Of a stretch of 7,862 nt of DNA, positions 7,269-7,862 are shown in pieces. Where the stretch lies: NCBI GenBank assembly GCA_015767395.1, contig JADWMI010000083.1, positions 1,410 through 9,271 on the forward strand, in the 5' to 3' direction. Positions within the stretch are counted from its first letter, which is position 1. Each line of letters opens with the position of its first letter. The notes under the pieces were generated by a model that saw only the letters and a program-made list of their open reading frames with translations, did not search any database and was not told the origin of the DNA. This DNA comes from Bacteroidota bacterium (GTDB lineage Bacteria > Bacteroidota > Bacteroidia > Flavobacteriales > Flavobacteriaceae). Made by a program: the position numbers and the translations under genes.

Positions 7269-7301
7269 AGAAAAAGCCATTCAATTAGAATGGCTTTTTC
7301 T
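7269..7301 (-). terminator. Intrinsic terminator after the OmpA-family gene
   Basis: A perfect inverted repeat pairs 7269-7282 with 7288-7301 (14 base pairs) around a 5-base loop at 7283-7287. The core is AAAAAGCCATTC against GAATGGCTTTTT. Pairing continues outward with one extra base between the A-rich and T-rich flanks (7261-7268 and 7302-7309). On the minus strand the hairpin ends in a T-run and starts 25 bases beyond the stop of the OmpA-family gene, as expected for a Rho-independent terminator. It is nearly symmetric and could act in either direction, though no plus-strand gene is nearby. It separates the OmpA gene from the downstream seven-gene unit. Confidence 0.92.
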
Positions 7302-7326
7302 TATTTTTAAAAATTATATTTTTAAA

Positions 7327-7862
7327 TTATTTTGATGCTTTAAATTCAACACGTCTGTTAGCAGCTCTACCTTTTGATGTAGAATTGTCTTGTGCAGGTT
7401 GAGATTTTCCTAAACCTTCAATTGATAAATCATCAGCACTAACACCTCTTGAAATTAAATATTCTTTAACTGTATTAGCTCTCGCTTCAGACAATTTATT
7501 ATTGTATCCTTCTGGACCTCTACTATCACAATGACCTTCAACTGTGTAGTTATCGTTTGAATTTTCTTTTAAAATTTCAGCAATCATATCTAAACGGCTT
7601 GGCATTTCTTCAGTAAATTCAGCACTTTCTGATTTAAAGTAAACTCCTTTTGCCAATTCATTAATTTTAGCTAAATCTGCATCAGAAATTGTTTCTGGGC
7701 AACCATTGTTAGATGCTGGACCTGCTTCATTAGGACATTTATCATCTTTATCAAATACACCATCTCCATCTGTATCTGGCCAAGGACAACCTTTATTTTC
7801 AGCTGGACCTGCTACTTTAGGACAAGCATCATCAATATCAACAACACCGTCTCCATCAGTAT
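7327..7862 (-). CDS. OmpA-family outer-membrane protein with TSP3 repeats, C-terminal part (5' end outside window)
   Basis: The frame is open to the window edge and ends with TAA at 7327-7329, giving about 178 residues of a larger protein. The N-terminal visible part (7862-7699) is TSP3-like: DTDGDGV calcium-binding loops alternate with CP...GPA...GCP segments. A short linker leads to an OmpA/MotB C-terminal peptidoglycan-binding domain of about 110 residues. It contains VEGHCDSRG (Asp at 7525-7527), LSEARA (Arg at 7480-7482) and GRAANRRVEF near the end. That Asp and Arg correspond to the residues that bind diaminopimelate in OmpA-like domains. Flavobacterial homologues usually carry an N-terminal beta-barrel and signal peptide, which would lie beyond the window. 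The role is to tether the outer membrane to the cell wall. An internal TTG at 7654-7656 can be misread as the start, but the domain and reading frame continue upstream. Confidence 0.94.
   Translation of the reverse strand, partial: TDGDGVVDIDDACPKVAGPAENKGCPWPDTDGDGVFDKDDKCPNEAGPASNNGCPETISDADLAKINELAKGVYFKSESAEFTEEMPSRLDMIAEILKENSNDNYTVEGHCDSRGPEGYNNKLSEARANTVKEYLISRGVSADDLSIEGLGKSQPAQDNSTSKGRAANRRVEFKASK
7699..7862 (-). repeat. TSP3-type calcium-binding repeats (coding)
   Basis: Within the OmpA-family gene, cysteine codons at 7822-7824, 7786-7788, 7735-7737 and 7699-7701 follow a 12-17-12 residue spacing, which makes a 29-residue unit. Each unit has a D-x-D-G-D-G-V-x-D-x-D-D-x-C-P loop, then a GPA-x-N-x-G-C-P segment. 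One full unit and most of a second are visible, and more probably lie beyond the edge. The aspartate-rich loops are known in this family to bind calcium and to form a rigid linker between barrel and peptidoglycan-binding domain. Confidence 0.88.

Noticed and set aside
7254..7284. Possible promoter for the nuclease operon: TTG (7284-7282) and TATATCTA (7261-7254), 20 bases apart, minus strand
   Set aside because: The -7 element matches poorly (TCTA for TTTG), the TTG is inside the terminator loop and stem, and the start point would leave almost no leader before the ATG at 7244.
7327..7656. Stand-alone 109-residue OmpA-domain protein starting at TTG 7656
   Set aside because: The frame continues without a stop to the window edge and the upstream part encodes TSP3 repeats, so this is the C-terminus of a larger protein.

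Overview
The base composition is AT-rich (roughly one third G+C by eye), Shine-Dalgarno sequences are weak or absent, and the protein repertoire points to a member of the Bacteroidota, most likely the family Flavobacteriaceae. The clearest pointers are an OmpA-family protein with thrombospondin type 3 (TSP3) repeats, an AddB-like PD-(D/E)XK nuclease lacking iron-sulfur cysteines, and a QueD-like enzyme with an extended middle section. This looks like ordinary chromosome. I see no insertion sequence, phage gene, CRISPR array, tRNA or rRNA.

Layout. Positions 1-318 (+) hold the C-terminal half of peptidyl-tRNA hydrolase (pth). It converges on a long run of minus-strand genes across a 61-base gap without a convincing terminator. 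In the direction of transcription (right to left) the minus-strand genes are: the C-terminal part of an OmpA-family protein (7862-7327, cut by the window edge); a strong intrinsic terminator (about 7301-7269); the AddB-like nuclease (7244-4503); an alpha/beta hydrolase (4493-3645); a GNAT acetyltransferase (3636-3124); a DinF-type MATE transporter (3131-1797, overlapping the GNAT gene by 8 bases); an enoyl-CoA hydratase/isomerase family protein (1785-1030); a 60-residue one-span membrane protein (1026-844); and a QueD-like 6-carboxytetrahydropterin synthase (829-380).

From the nuclease to queD the gaps are 3 to 14 bases, or an overlap, so these seven genes are probably one transcription unit starting after the OmpA terminator. 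Their functions (DNA repair, hydrolysis, acetylation, drug or cation export, acyl-CoA metabolism, deazapurine synthesis) do not form one obvious pathway. I read this as a housekeeping operon of convenience, not a dedicated system.

Three start codons were moved from the longest possible reading frame. The nuclease is placed at an internal ATG because the first ATG lies inside the upstream terminator hairpin. The crotonase-family gene and the GNAT gene begin at ATG codons that lie 9 and 6 bases inside TTG-initiated frames. I did not find a convincing undescribed system. The findings are modest points about active-site residues, gene starts and one unnamed small protein.
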